Assembly (NCBI GenBank): GCA_015847255.1
Contig: JADLZK010006507.1
Span: 186,001-250,000 of the forward strand
Length of the DNA stretch: 64,000 nt
Direction: 5' to 3'
DNA from: Hyparrhenia diplandra
Taxonomy: Eukaryota; Streptophyta; Magnoliopsida; Poales; Poaceae
Shown here piece by piece: positions 1 to 11,867 of the stretch. The notes below the pieces were generated by a model. That model did not search any database, was not told the DNA's origin, and saw only the letters and a program-made list of their open reading frames with translations. Numbering within the stretch: position 1 is the stretch's first letter; every line of letters starts with the position of its first letter. A program made the position numbers and the translations under genes.

Positions 1-1
1 G

Positions 2-3000
2 ATGCCGGGCAAGGCTGCTGGCTCTTCTAAAGTTGCGGCGAAGAAGGCTGATACTACTCGAAGCAACCCCGACAAAAGAAGAAGGCTAAAAAGCGACAAC
101 TTCGCCGACCAATACTTTGGATTTGACTTTGACAAATGGGTTGAAGTTCCAGATCTTGAGGCTTCGCACTTTGGTACTTCTCTTCAAGATTTAGAGGTGA
201 GGAAAATTTGCAAGACCTTTGGTTCGACTGGGTTGACTCCGGACTTACTTACTCCATTAGCTGAGTATTTACAATCTTTTGGGTCTTTCGCAGAATTGGG
301 TGCTTCAGGCATGGCTGCCGAAGATGCCGATGTTAACATGTTTGAAGCTTTTTCATCGGGTACTTGCATCCCCTTCTTCTCCCGTAATTAGGGACCCGAC
401 CCCAGATTTTCCCATGAACCTAGTAGATGATACTTTTGTTCGAAAGTGATGAGTGCAATAGTCTTAGTTTAGCTAAGTTAGCCAAAAATATTCATTTGAG
501 TCATTTGATAGTGAATCCAGAAAATGTTTCCGCGGGCCGGAAATCGTTCAAGGAGACAAAGGTGCTGCTGTTGCAGCGAAATTGGTATCGGCCGGAACTG
601 CTAAGGTTTCGAAGTTGTTGAGGGGCTTAACGAGCCTCGGGGGCTTAAGTTGTTGCAGGTATGTAATTTTTGGTTTGTTGTTTTAGTGAGCCTTGGGGCT
701 TAACACGCAAATCGCTTTTTATTATCCTTACTTTGTTTCTTGTGTTTTCTAGAAAAAAACTTTGAAGGAAAGGGCTGATCTTCTTTGTTAAAACCGTGAA
801 AGAAAAACTTCACAAGAGAGGAACTAGAACTTTCGGTTTTCTCTTGATGACTTCGATGATGTTGTAGATGTACAAGGTTGAAGCGGATCAGCGAAGCCGA
901 TTGTCCGAGTCATTGGTGAACGTTGAGGCTCAAGTAAAAATTCCTTGTCCTCTTAAAGATGGTGAAAAAGTTTGTAAGTATCTTTGACTTTGCTTGTTTT
1001 TGACTTTATTTGTTTTGTTTATTGCTCCTATGTTAAAACTTTTTCTTGGTGATTTTCAACTTTTGTAGCTCAATATTTTCTGGTGCCCCGACTTCTTCAA
1101 AAGATAAGACCGTTGATGTCGGATTGATGAAGGAGGTGATTTTGGACCATCCTACCCCTCAAGTTTTTGTTGAGGATGCAACCCTTGACTCGCAAGTGTT
1201 GCGAAGTCCATAGACAATACGTTGAAGTTTTGCTTGGATAGCGGAGTGAACTTGGATTCTTTCAAGTTTGTTGGAGTAGGTGTGGACAAACTTCGTGTGC
1301 TTCCGAAGAGGACTGAGAAGCAATTGACTAAGTGCATTGATGATGCCTTCACTATCCCTGACGCGGAGGCTGAGCTAGCTAAGATGAATCCTTTGGAGCT
1401 TGCCGATGCTAGCATAAATCTTATGTACAAGGTATGCTTTGCGTATTCATTGTTGTGCTATCTTTTTTTTGTGCGAAGACGTTTTACTTAAGATTCATTT
1501 ATTTGTCTTTGTTTATTTCCGGGGGCTCTTGTTAGTCGTGGGCTTAGAAAGTCTCTTGAGGATAGTGCGACATTTGCCTTTGCTATTCGTGGAGAAATCT
1601 TTCTTGAAAGGAGATTGAAGATTTGAAATCTCAAGTTGTTTCTAAGGAAAAAGAAAGAGGAGAGGTGTGGATGAGTGGCATAAGATTGATCGTTTGCTTC
1701 ATCGGGGCTTCGGATACTATAAAAGAGAGAGATGTAGAACTTGAGACTGCGAAGGCCACCATTGCTACTCTTAAAAGAGAGAAAGAATATCTTGAGAAGA
1801 AAGGTGTAGAAATGGATCGGATGCTAATGAGAAAGTTTAACGAGAATGTGGGAGTTGTGTAAGGTTGCATATGAGAAGTGGGGAGCTGTTCTCGAAGATC
1901 CCTGTTGGGAACTTGGGGAGTACGATCCTTTCTTTAGCTGGTTTGTGCGAACAATATGAAGACCTTGGTGTTGTTGTGCAAGCTAGCTGGCGATCGAAAG
2001 TGTCATGTACTCCATTAGAGCTCTTTTACACCTTATGAAAGAAGGCGATGACCATTTGTATAATACCTTATTTGCTTCCACATTCAAGTTTCCTGCTGAT
2101 GCCATTAATCAAATTTCTCCAAAGACCCATCTTCTTTGCAAGAAGTTTTTCAATGAATATTGGTGTCAATGCGGCCGTGAACATTGTCTTGAGAAGGTTA
2201 AAGAAAAGTTGAAGAAGGTAATTTATTACTTTGTGTTTTAATTTTCTTGAAATTGTTTGTTTTTTTATCTTGACTTTATTTGATTTTAACGGCTTGAACT
2301 CGATATTTCTCGGGAGGAAGCGGCTCTTAAAAGGCAACGGGAGGAAGAGGGAGAGGAGGATTCAAGAAGAGGAAAATAAGGCTCATGATGATGTTAGTGA
2401 GCGAAGGGCTTGATCACGTAGTTTGTCTTTTTTTTTTCTAAGTTTTTGTGAGGGTAGAGTGCAAAAAACATGTTGGCAAGGAATGTTGTGTAAACTTCGA
2501 GTGTGTTGTTTTTAAACCTTGTTACTTTGTGGATTTAGTTAAGTTTTGTGATGTTGTGGCGTTAATTGTTCTCTTGAATCTTATGTTATGTTTTGATTTG
2601 ACAATTCTTGCGCGAGGTTTCTCCGGTGAAACTGCGCAAGATAGATATAGTTGTTGCGATGCCTCTTATGATTGCGAAGGGTGATTTTGTTTTTCGAGGC
2701 TTGGAATTTGTTGAGGCTTTCGGTAGTGCGAACATTGACGAGTTTGTGGATAAATGTCTTGGGAAATCTAGGACGAAGGATTCCTATAGGATGCCTCGGG
2801 TTGTCGACTTTAGTAACTTTGGACAAGTAAGGTTTTTTGTTATTTCGGGTCCTTTTGATATCTTCTCATGTTTTATTTTTTGTTGATGGTACTCAGTTTT
2901 TTGTTTCTAGTCTTCTTGTTCAAGTGCGTCCCCAAGCTTTATCTTGAGGGGACGGTTTTAGGACACGGTGATAAGATAATCAACGATGTTGTTGATGATA

Positions 3001-3023
3001 TTTTGAGTGAAGCAAAGAACTAG
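2..3023 (+). pseudogene. antisense ORF of the Tat Gypsy element, intron-containing
   Basis: Plus-strand coding blocks run towards pol: 2-391 (basic N-terminus, then FADQYFGFDFDKWVEVPDLE), about 1083-1430, 1623-1862, 2005-2218, 2608-2827 and 2909-3023 (ending DILSEAKN and stop). Plausible introns separate them: donors such as AAG/GTATGC near 1430, AAG/GTAATT near 2219 and CAA/GTAAGG near 2827, and acceptors such as TTTGTAG near 1068 and TTTCTAG near 2908. Location and orientation match the antisense gene (gene23-like) of Grande-type elements, whose function is unknown. A few stops in places suggest decay; block limits are approximate. Confidence 0.6.
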
Positions 3024-3189
3024 TGTTGCTTCGAAGAATTTTGAATGTTTTTGGGATGCGTAATGTGTTGTATGTAAAGTTTTTTTTTTTGAATTATTGT
3101 ATGTTGTATACTATGTAAAACATGTTTTGGTTAAATAAAGAATTTTTATGAATTCGAAGTTTAAGGATTTTGATTTGGAATTGAGAATT

Positions 3190-3608
3190 ATTCATTTGTA
3201 GAATTTTGAAAATGTTGTCTTCCTGTTTTTTGAGAAGCAAAGGCAAAGACTTTGTTTTGAGGTCAAAAATTTCTCCTTAGAGAATTTTGAAAACGCCGTC
3301 CCCTTCTTTTTGCGAAGTGAAAGCTTAAGACTTCGATTTGAAGTCAAAATTTCTCCTTAGAGAATTTTGAAAACGATCCCCTTCTTTTTTTGCGAGAAGT
3401 GAGAGCGAAGACTTCGATTTGAAGTCAAAATTTCTCCTTAGAGAATTTTGAAAACGTAAATCCCCTTCTTTTTTGCGAAGTGAGAGCGAAGACTTCGATT
3501 TGAAGTCAAAATTTCTCCTTAGAGAATTTTGAAAACGCGTCCCCCTTCTTTTTTTGCGAAGTGAGAGCGAAGACTTCGATTTGAAGTCAAAATTTCTCCT
3601 TAGAGAAT
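3190..3608. repeat. tandem repeat of about 80 bp, five copies
   Basis: The core TTTCTCCTTAGAGAATTTTG recurs about every 80 bp (near 3270, 3350, 3429, 3510, 3590), separated by a poly-T run and GCGAAGTGAGAGCGAAGACTT. It lies between the antisense ORF and pol, a common place for tandem repeats in Tat elements. Confidence 0.9.
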
Positions 3609-3917
3609 TTGTGTAGGTAATAATTTTAGTTTTATACTTAAATTATACCTACTCAATTTTTAATGAATAAACTTTCGGCCGATGTTGGAGCGTTTTTGCT
3701 TTTTCGGCTCTAAGTAAATGTGACATAAAAGTAAATGATGTATGCGAGATTTGGGGAAACTACTTTCTCATTTATATCGATATGAGAATTTACAATAGAG
3801 CACGCCTCGTTAAAAAACCACTCACCCCGCGAAGGGCTTCCCGAGTGGAAAAAGAGTGCAACTCTTTTGATTGAAAATGATAAAATGCTTCTAAAAACTT
3901 GAACCTAACTTGCTTAT

Positions 3918-5290
3918 TTACAAAATTTGTAAAAAGAAATCTAAGGATAATACTTGCGAAGGTCTTTTATGTTCCATGTATGGCTGAGTTCTTCTCCTTT
4001 GAGGTTCTCCAAGTGATAAGATCCTTGTACTGCATTTTAACTTTGTTATGATGAAAGGTCCTTCCCACTTTTTTTGAAACTTTCCCACATTGTCTTCATT
4101 TCTTTTCCTTTTCAAGACGTAAGTCTCCCGGTTGTAAGTCTCTTTTGACCACTTTCTTGTTATACCATCTACTTGTTTCTTCTTGGTACTTTTTCGAGAT
4201 TCATGACACTTGGTTTCTTTCTTCTTCTAGCAAATCTTTGCTTGTTTTCTCGGTCTTCTTCGCTTGTGATTTCAACATTTGTTCTTGGACCTTCAATTGT
4301 ATTTCTTCCGAGTCATTGCTTCATCTCCATTATAATAGCTTGAAAGGTGTAAACTTTGTCGATCTTGTTGTTGTTGTATTGTGACTCCAAACAATTCTTG
4401 GTAGTTCTTCGACCCATTTTCCTTTTGGAAGTCCTACTAGATTTTTTGAAATTCCCACACATATGATGCCGTTTGCTCTTTCAACTGCTCCGTTGGATTG
4501 AGGATATTTAAGCGATGCGAAGCAAAGTTGGATCCCCATACTTTTCGCAATAACTTCAAGTCTTATTTGTCAAATTGAGTTCCATTATCCAAAGTTATGT
4601 GTCTTGGGACTCGAACCGCATATTATATTTTGCCGGAGAAACTTCTTCATTGTTGTTGATGACATATTTGTTATTGGCTTCGCTTCTATCCATTTTGTGA
4701 AGTAGTCAACTGCAACAAGCGCATATTGATGATTGCCTTGAGCTAGTGGGAGTTTGCCAATTATGTCGATTCCCCATCTTGCAAGTGGCCATGTGGGTTC
4801 AATATGTTGAATCGGTTTTTGGGGCGCTTGTCTTGTTTGCGGAGATTTGGCGGTTGTGACAAGTTTTAACTATTTCCTTGCTATCTTTTTGGGTTTAATT
4901 GGCCAATAGAACCCTTGTCTAAATGCTTTACCCGCTATGGCTCTTGGGCTGCGTGATTTCCACATGTTCCACTATGTATTTCTTGAAGTAATTCTTTGCC
5001 TTCTTCGCTTGAGATGCATTTGAGTAATGGTTCACAAATGCCATGTTTGTAAAGTTGATTGCCGATAAGCTTGTAGTTTCTTGTTTTGTGCTTCATTCTT
5101 GTTTCTTGCCGGCTCTCGGTTCATAGAATCCTTTTAGGAATGCTATTATTTTCGATCTCAATCTTCGCTTTTCGGTGATGTGAATATACTTTGGCTCTTC
5201 AATTTTTGCTTTTATTGAAGATTCTCGATAATACTTGATAAAACACATCCGGGGCAACTTCGCCTTTTGTGTTCTTTGCCTTCGCAATTT
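3918..5290 (-). pseudogene. Gypsy integrase, broken into fragments
   Basis: Integrase inserts cDNA into chromosomes. The clearest part is at 4539-4330 (KYPQSNGAVERANGI, GKWVEELPRIVWSHNTT, FTPFKLL), the end of the catalytic core and its follow-on segment. Around 4700-4550 a minus-strand KWIEAKPI-type core start is readable. The C-terminal piece at 4115-3918 contains VGKFQKKWEGPFI. No chromodomain is seen. Several frames are used, so it is inactive. Confidence 0.75.
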
Positions 5291-5589
5291 TTTGTCGGCC
5301 TCTTCATTGTTTGCTCTTGGGATGCTTCTTAATGTGAATCCTTGAAATGTTTTTCTTGGTCTCTTACATTTTGCAAGTATTTTTGCCGATTTCTACGGAT
5401 CTTTTGCTCTGTAGTTTTTCTCGACATGACATGCCACAACTTGAGAACTGTTTTTTATCAGATTCTTTATGCGCCCATGGCTCTTGCCTTGCGAAGCCCT
5501 TGATAATATCTTGCTTCATACTCCGCGATGTTGTTAGTACATCGAAATTCGAGTCTTCTTTGCATACTTCATTTTGATTCCGGACGGCG

Positions 5590-5760
5590 AAGTTATTATT
5601 GCTTTGCTACTCCAGCCCTGCGGAGCCCCATGCTCCGTCCACAGTTCATTGTCCATTCTTGACAAGATAGAGTCCATTCTTGATGTTCCTTTTGATCTTC
5701 GCAACTTTCTGCTGGTGTCCAGTCTGAGATGAAATCTGCTAGTACTTGTGATTTTATTGC
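5590..5760 (-). pseudogene. second (archaeal-like) RNase H remnant
   Basis: On the minus strand LADFISDWTPAESCEDQK is readable around 5740-5690, followed near 5640-5560 by DGAWGSAGAGVAK and SPSGIKMKYA. This pattern is the extra RNase H typical of Tat-lineage elements. No continuous ORF is present. Confidence 0.6.
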
Positions 5761-5854
5761 TGTTCTTTTCTCCAATTCGATGAAGTATTATGATATTTCA
5801 GTTTTGCCCATTTCCCAAGCCTTCCCTGCAGATTTGCAACTTTGAAGGATATCT

Positions 5855-6331
5855 TTAAGTGGTTGATTTGTTGGAATTCTTACTTTGTGTGCCAAGAAGT
5901 AATGTTTCAGACTTTCTTGTTGCCATGAGAGTCTTTGCATATGCTATCTTCTCAATTTCTGAATAGAACATTTTTGAGCCAGAGAGGGCTTCGGAGACGA
6001 AGTATATGGGTTCTTGTTTCTTCGCATGTTCTTTCTCCCTTTCTTGCACTAAAACTACACTTACGGCCTTTTCGGACGCGGAGATGTATAATAGTAATTC
6101 TTGATCAACATTTGGTGTTGTCGGTGTTGAGGGATTTGAGAGGTACTTCTTGATTTCTTGAAGGCTTCTTCTTGTTCTTCGCCCCATGTGAAGTTTGTTT
6201 TCGCTCCTTTTAGTGCTTGAAAGATTGGGAAGCTTTTTTCTGCTGATTTTGATATGAACCTGTTGAGCGAAGCCAATCTCCCCGATTAACTTTTGGATGT
6301 CCTTTATATTCCTTGGAACTTCGGTTTGCAT
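5855..6331 (-). pseudogene. Gypsy RT thumb and first RNase H
   Basis: The first part matches the RT connection region (RNIKDIQKLIGEI). The second part is RNase H, which removes the RNA strand of the hybrid: LLLYISASEKAVSVVLVQ, then QEPIYFVSEAL, and YSEIEKIAYA. The domain then loses frame near 5880. Confidence 0.8.
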
Positions 6332-6489
6332 GATTGCTTTTTATCTTCTCCGGATTTGGGTCGATGCCTTTTTTGCCGATACTATGCATCCATGGATTTT
6401 TCCTTTTTGTACTCGAAGGTACATTTTTCAGGATTGAGTTTGAGATTTGACTTTTCAGATTTTCGAAAGTTTGCTTTAGGTCTTTCAAA

Positions 6490-7206
6490 TGGTCTTCGCG
6501 CCTTTTTTGCTTTTCACTATTATGTCGTCCACATATGCTAGTAAATTGTCTCGATTTGATCTTTAAGTGCCACCGAAGTCATTCGATAAATTTGGAGCCT
6601 GCGTTGCGGAGCCCCTCTCGCCATTCTTTGGAAACAAAGTAGGTTCGAATGGTGTGATAAAACTTTTTTTTCATCTTCCTTCTTCATGTAGATTTGATGG
6701 TATCCCGAGAAGCGTCGAGGAAGCTTAGCATTTCACTTCCTGTGCGGCTGATCGACTAATGTGTCAATCCTTGGTAGAGGAAAGTTATCTTTTGGGCGGG
6801 CTTTGTTAAGATCCGTGAAATCTATGCACATTCTCCATTTTCCATTGCTTTTCTTTACCATCACAATGTTTGCTAGCCATGTTGTGAATTGCACTTCTCT
6901 TATGACTTTTGCATCAAGTAATCTTTGTACTTCCGCCTTTGCGGCTAATGTTCTGTCTTCGGAGATCTTTCGTAACTTTTGCTTTTTTGGTTTGATGTTT
7001 GGATCAATATTCAATCGGTGCTCAATGATATCTCTGCTGACCCCTTCTAGATCTTTTGCTGACCAGGCGAAGACGTCCTGATTGCTTCTTAAGAAGTCTA
7101 TGAGTTGTTTTTCTTCTTCTTTTTCTAGATTGGTGCCAATGATGACTTTCTTGTGCGTGACCATTGGATTTAGGAAAACTTCCTTGGTTTTTACGCTTTT
7201 TGACAT
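6490..7206 (-). pseudogene. Gypsy reverse transcriptase, frameshifted
   Basis: Copies element RNA into cDNA. The N-terminal half (7206-6733) carries the fingers motif WLANIVMVKKSNGKWRMCID followed by DLNKA and FPLPRIDTLVD. The catalytic motif LAYVDDIIVKS is readable on the minus strand at about 6500-6545, in a different frame from the N-terminal half, so the palm is interrupted between 6733 and 6550. Confidence 0.85.
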
Positions 7207-7681
7207 GTCTTCGCTTTCTTTTGTGACTTCGCATTTTCTGTTTCATCTCTGTCTTCGATTTCTTCGATGGCGAACATTCCTTTGTCTTTGGATTTGAATC
7301 TTTCTCGATATTTCTTGCTTCTGTTTGGTTTCCGTGAATTGATATTGGTCCATTGATTGCTGGAACTTTCATGCACAAATATGAGTAATTGATTACTGCT
7401 TCGAAAATATTCAAGCTTCCTCTTCCAAATATTGCATTGTACTGGCTGTGCATTTTGACAACATCGAATGCCACTTGTTCTGTCCTTGCATTATTTTGTG
7501 TCTTGAAGGATACTGGTAGCACAATTCTTCCAATTGAGTTTATTCTTTTTCCGTCGAAGCCGACTAGCGGATATTCTGCTCTTCCCAAGTTTTGTCTTTT
7601 GATTCCCATTGCATCTAATGTTGTTGCGAAGAGTATATCGGCGAGGCGCCTCCATCTACAAGAATTTTTGTGACATCCCAA
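7022..7681 (-). pseudogene. Gypsy aspartic protease region, frameshifted at the active site
   Basis: Cleaves Gag-Pol during particle maturation. The reading frame contains ADILFATTLDAMGI followed by LGRAEYPLVGFDGKRI and QYNAIFGRGSLN, the usual Tat-group protease body. The active-site strand (VDGGAS) is readable in another frame around 7640-7665, so a small indel separates it from the rest. The tail is lysine/arginine-rich low complexity. Confidence 0.75.
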
Positions 7682-7737
7682 CCATCAATGTTTGCCTCTA
7701 TGACCATAGCGTCCATGTGGGGGGTAATCTTTGAGCT

Positions 7738-9391
7738 TCATATCTTGTTACGTAAAAATGATTGGTTGATGTGACCACCTTGTCTTTTGTATGGACCTTC
7801 CATTGTTATTGTGTTGACTCTTCGAAAGTAGTTTCTTCTATCACTGTTTGTTGCATGCTCCATGCTGTTACCTCCGCATATTGTCATTATTCTGCCTCTA
7901 CTTGTTGTTGATACTGCTGGTGAGGCGTTACTTTGAGCATTTGACATGTTGTTTGCCACTGAAGCTTCGGGTTGTGCCTGTGTCCATTGCGGTGGAGCTA
8001 TTGCTAATGGTTGGCAATTGTATATCGGAGGTGGCCCTGGTAATGCTTGGTGGTTGTAATTTGGATCAAAGTATGCTTGATTTTGTGAAGTGCTTGCTTG
8101 AGATAAGAAGTTTATTGATCTTTGGTTTGGCACTGATTTGCCTTCTTGTTGTAGTTGCTCTATGCTTTTCTTCACCATTGGGCACATTTTTGACGTATGT
8201 CCAGCCCCTTTGCCATGGATGATGCAATACATTTCTTCAGGTTTCAAGATTCTTCTTTCTCCAAATTTTTGATTGAATCCTCCTCTTTGGTTGTTATTGA
8301 AGTTTCTGCCGTTGAACTGGCTTCGCTGATTATTTTGTGCCTGGTTGTTGTCTTCGCCTTGTTCATTGTTGATTTGATTTATGCGAAGTGGTGGTTGATA
8401 TTGGTTGTAGTATGGTCTTCGCTCTGAGTTGTGTTGCCTGAATTGGTTGTTCGTCCTTGCCTGACTTCACTGTGTATTTTCTTCTTCTATTTTCTTTCTG
8501 TAATCATCGTCTGATCTTGCATACTTTTGGATTTCTTTTTATAACTGCACGACAGTTGTTGGTCTTTCTCTTTTGAGGTGCGAAGACAGTTGTCCTGCTC
8601 TGAGGCCTCTTATTGCGGCGATGATGACAACTTCGTTGGAGACTTCGGGGATTTGAGTCTTCATTTGGATGAATCTTTTATAATACTGGATTATTGGCTC
8701 TTTTGGGTATTGCTTGATATCAAACAGGTCGTCACTTGTTAAGCCTGTATGTTGGAACCCTTGGAAATCGACTAGCAAGGTGGTTCTAAGTTGCTCCCAA
8801 CTTTTCTGGGATCTTGGTTTGAGCGAAGCATACCACTTTTGGGCTGGTCCTTTCATTGCCATTATAAGTGCCTTTGCTAGTGTTCTGTTGTCTCCTCCTC
8901 CTGATTCAACAGCTGCTTCAAAACTCATCAGGAATTGTCTTGGATTTGTCAAGCCTTCGTAAGTCGGTATAATGTTGAACTTGAAGCCTTTCGGCCATTT
9001 TGCTGTTTGCAAATCCACTGATAATGGGGAATCCGGATCGACTGTTACTACTGCCTTTTCATTGTTTTGGTCTGTCTTGGCTTCGCCAGTTATGATGACT
9101 TCGCGGTCGATTGTTGAGTTGTTCGCTTAATCTCTTTAGCTCTGCTTCGGTTTCTTCAATTCTTTGCTTGAGGGTTTTTTCTCTTGTTCTGGCTTTGCAA
9201 ACTTCAAGTTCTTTCTGTTTTTTGATAAGTTCTTCCTCTAGTTCTTGGAGCTTTCTTGCTTCTTCATTTTGATCTTCGCTTGGGATGGTTTCTTTGGAAG
9301 CGGTGTCTCCGCTTGCTCTTGGTGCTTCATTTTCTGTAGTTGCTGCCTCTTCCGAGAAGTTCTTTGACTTGTTCTTGGGAGGTCTCCCCAT
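7738..9391 (-). pseudogene. Gypsy gag polyprotein, frameshifted
   Basis: Capsid precursor that packages element RNA in cytoplasmic particles. It begins at 9391 (MGRPPKNKSK) with a charged coiled-coil-like stretch to about 9059. The retrotransposon gag core lies at 9018-8539 (NPRQFLMSFEAAVESGG, then KWYASLKP and SWEQL). A C-terminal zinc-finger-like CIIHGKGAGHTSKMC is in the 8247-7738 segment. The segments lie in different frames, so the gene is broken. Downstream (lower coordinates) comes protease. Confidence 0.85.
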
Positions 9392-9429
9392 GATTTCTTG
9401 ATGGTAGGTGGGATAGATCGTTGCTCACA

Positions 9430-9445
9430 CAAATGGTGGGCGCCA
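9430..9445 (-). other. primer binding site of the Gypsy element
   Basis: Minus-strand TGGCGCCCACCATTTG starts 3 bp inside the 5' LTR. TGGCGCC is a common start for plant Gypsy primer sites; the primer tRNA is not assigned. Confidence 0.6.
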
Positions 9446-9448
9446 AGA

Positions 9449-9920
9449 TGTTGGGTGAATACTCAGCTTCAACATGTTATTGATGAAGATATGGTTTACA
9501 AAGTGGCCATCCAACATGGCGATTACAAAGGGAGGTCGGGGGGTATTTATAGGCCCCCCCGACCGTAGGCCGTACAAAAATGCTGAGAATTTTGAGATGA
9601 ACTTCTAAGTTATGACTATTCTAGCGAAGGCGCTCCGCTTGTCTTCGCGATTTTGTTTAAGACTTTTTGCCTTCGTCGTGGTCTTTATTCTTACGGAGAT
9701 CGCTTATCTCCACAAATGGGCCGTTCGACTGTCTTCGCTCATATTTTTCAGGCTTGATCTTGCTTACTGTCTTCCATTGTTGACTTTGCGAAGCCAACTT
9801 CCTTGAAGTCACTTATGCTCTTTGCATTCTTGTCTTCTTCTTGCCGATAGTTTGTGTATCCTGAAATTATCAAAGTCTGGGGCGAAAGTTTCATATAGAA
9901 ATCAAAGTTAGATCCCAACA
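9449..9920 (-). repeat. 5' LTR of the Gypsy element
   Basis: A 472-bp LTR bounded by TGTTGGG and CCCAACA, a perfect 7-bp terminal inversion with TG...CA ends. On its left (the downstream side) lies a primer-binding-like site; on its right, array-unit sequence resumes (ATATAGGGATGCCACTATAAATA), as seen uninterrupted at 56890-56912 and 63868-63890. Confidence 0.85.
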
Positions 9921-9942
9921 ATAATACATATAGGGATGCCAC

Positions 9943-9950
9943 TATAAATA
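9943..9950 (+). promoter_or_regulatory. TATA box, unit 1
   Basis: TATAAATA 23 bp from the end of the Gypsy LTR. Confidence 0.6.
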
Positions 9951-10131
9951 TGGAATCACATTTGCCTATACAATACTATCGATCTCCGCACAAAAGGCAC
10001 ACATACGACATTGATAGGGTCACTCCTTTTAACGAACACATATTAGTGTCAGTTGATGAGATGAGGTTTCGCAAAACAAAAAAAAAAAGTTGACGAGATG
10101 AGAAGTGAAAAAAAAAGAAAAACATGAGGCA

Positions 10132-10153
10132 CTGGAATTTGAGGCATCAAGAA
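10132..10153 (+). promoter_or_regulatory. miR2118-like target site, unit 1
   Basis: GGAATTTGAGGCATCAAGAA core; pairs with miR2118 except at the first two bases, the invariant TT, and one base (A for G) near the 3' end. Confidence 0.6.
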
Positions 10154-10556
10154 AGAGGTGCATGCTGACTTAAAAAGAGGGTACTGCCACTTCAGATCAT
10201 GTACATGCTGAGCAGAAACTTCACGCTTGGTGCCAATAGTTTATCAACATTCTGGCCACTCGTAGGCCTCTCGGGGTCAGCCTTAAAAGAAGCTCGTTAG
10301 AATGATCAGGAGTTTGAGAATGGTTATCTAGTCGGTGCCATATGGCCAGTGGCCGACAAACAAGTGGCACTGCTTGAGAGCACCATTCAGTTGGCGCCAT
10401 ATGGCCGCTGGCCAATCCGTAGGTGCCATGGTTTGGTGGACGTGCAAATGCTGCAGAAATTGGCAACATAAGGATAAGCTGCTCTGACCTCTTTGTGTTC
10501 AAACCTGCTTACTGATGTATTGCTGTTGTTTCAGCATTGGCAACAGAACTGCCTAA

Positions 10557-10622
10557 TCTTTTTTTAGACCAAAGGCTATTGCCCAGCTTATATTGAAAGC
10601 TTAAAACGAGTACAAGAATTGC
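10557..10622 (-). mobile_element. short LINE 3'-end fragment
   Basis: T-run followed by a sequence whose complement ends ...CTGGGCAATAGCCTTTGG plus A-tail, a common grass LINE tail. Unit 19 lacks it at the equivalent place (about 57410). Confidence 0.4.
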
Positions 10623-11509
10623 ATAATATACAAATTTACTAGTATTATTTATCCATTGATCCTACCAATATCATTCTTTCCAAGTTCCATCTTTCCTGCT
10701 GTTAACGATAACGTTGTGGTAGCAGTTTCATCTTGCCAAAGAGATATCCACTTCCTACACATACTAAACGTGGTAGCACAATGCATGCACCCCAATACCA
10801 AGCTGATCTCCCAACAACTGGCAGACAGAATCTGTTTACTGGCTTGGCATATATTACGCCCATTTGGTAATATCTGACAAGGAGTTTTATGGTGCAGAAG
10901 AGAATTATCTCAATCATAAAATGAGCTGACAGGACAACATCTCTGACATATTCTGTTGACAACCATATGCAATACTGAGATGCCCATTATACGGCTGGTT
11001 AGGACTTTGAGTACTAGCGCCAACAAATATAAAAGAAATACAAAAGAAATATTCCCAAATAAGCTTGATTCTTCCTTTGAAAAACACCTTGAACTTTAAA
11101 GGTTCTGGATAAACTGATATAACAGTGAGATAGAAATTGCAATTTGCTGTCACTTTTGGTAGCAGCCATAAGCCCATAACTGTTCAGGCTGAGAGATACC
11201 ATGGACAGAGGTTGGCTAGAGCATGGAGATTAGGAGCTCGGGTCGATCAACCCAAAACATGGAAGTGCTGGCAGTAAGTAGAGGCGCTATGGCGAGGGGA
11301 GTGGAGTGGTGGAGCCTGGACATACGGGGCCGAGGCAGTCGGGCTGCAAGAGCTGGGCTGGCCCAAGAGAGGAAGTGGGGACACAAAAAGAGAATTTTGT
11401 TGTGTGGGTAGTTTCAGCAAGGTTTAAGACGCCTGTGCTGAAAACAGAATAATGAAAAGGGGTACAAAGAGAAGGATTCATTAGATATTTGGCCTAGTAG
11501 CGAGGGAGA

Positions 11510-11837
11510 GGGCTCTGCAATGACCATATTATCCTTAGATGAATAAAATCAACTAAAATAATTATTTTATAGAGGCATTGAGAAGTATCCTCAACCATGG
11601 TAGAACAATAAACAAAATGATTTACCAAAACTGTCTCATAAACGGTCCATAATTTTTTTCAAAACAAAGTAAAAGTAGGAGCAAGTGGGCTCATAATTGG
11701 GCCCAATATATTAGGCCTAACGAACCTTCTATGTTTTCTTACCACTTATATTAGTTTCTTTCTCAAAACTGTATCACATTAGGCATAATAAATGAGTTGT
11801 GTACTATACCAATCAATAAAACACATATCAACGCCAG
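11510..11837 (+). promoter_or_regulatory. upstream promoter region of unit 2
   Basis: Homologous to 26250-26629 and in part to 39050-39337. Contains ATTGGGCCCAATATATTAGG, a GGCCCA site-II-like motif, and CCAAT at 11809, exactly 29 bp before the TATA box at 11838-11845. Confidence 0.5.
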
Positions 11838-11867
11838 TATAAATATGACACTACACAAACAATACTA

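Larger units (their letters stand above)
1..9920 (-). mobile_element. Tat-lineage Ty3/Gypsy LTR retrotransposon, 3' LTR outside window
   Basis: Reading the minus strand from 9920 downwards: 5' LTR (9449-9920), primer site, gag (about 9391-7738), protease (about 7680-7400), RT (about 7206-6490), RNase H (6331-5855), a second RNase H (about 5760-5590), integrase (about 5290-3918), a tandem-repeat spacer, and an ORF in the opposite orientation (plus strand, 2-3023). Dual RNase H and an antisense ORF between pol and the 3' LTR are hallmarks of the Tat group (Grande, RIRE2, Cinful relatives). Frameshifts and stops break gag and pol, so the copy is not autonomous. The right LTR end abuts ATAAT and then array-unit sequence; the matching duplication at the left end is not visible. 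Confidence 0.9.
9971..11500 (+). ncRNA. candidate miR2118-triggered 21-PHAS precursor, unit 1
   Basis: TATAAATA at 9943-9950; the Gypsy LTR end at 9920 has replaced the CCAAT motif normally 29 bp upstream. miR2118-like site at 10132-10153, predicted phase start 10144. The body resembles unit 19 (56935-58080) over most of its length, including a conserved GAATGGTTAT block at 10318 and the segment TGAACTT...GATATAACAGTGAGAT near 11110. No conserved ORF. Transcript ends are inferred. Confidence 0.6.

Noticed and set aside
3190..3608. Regular repeats of about 80 bp that might suggest a CRISPR array
   Set aside because: Eukaryotic retrotransposon spacer; tandem repeat without unique spacers and no cas genes.
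5855..7206. Endogenous pararetrovirus
   Set aside because: YVDD RT with LTRs, integrase, dual RNase H and an antisense ORF fit a Tat Gypsy element; no movement or coat protein genes.
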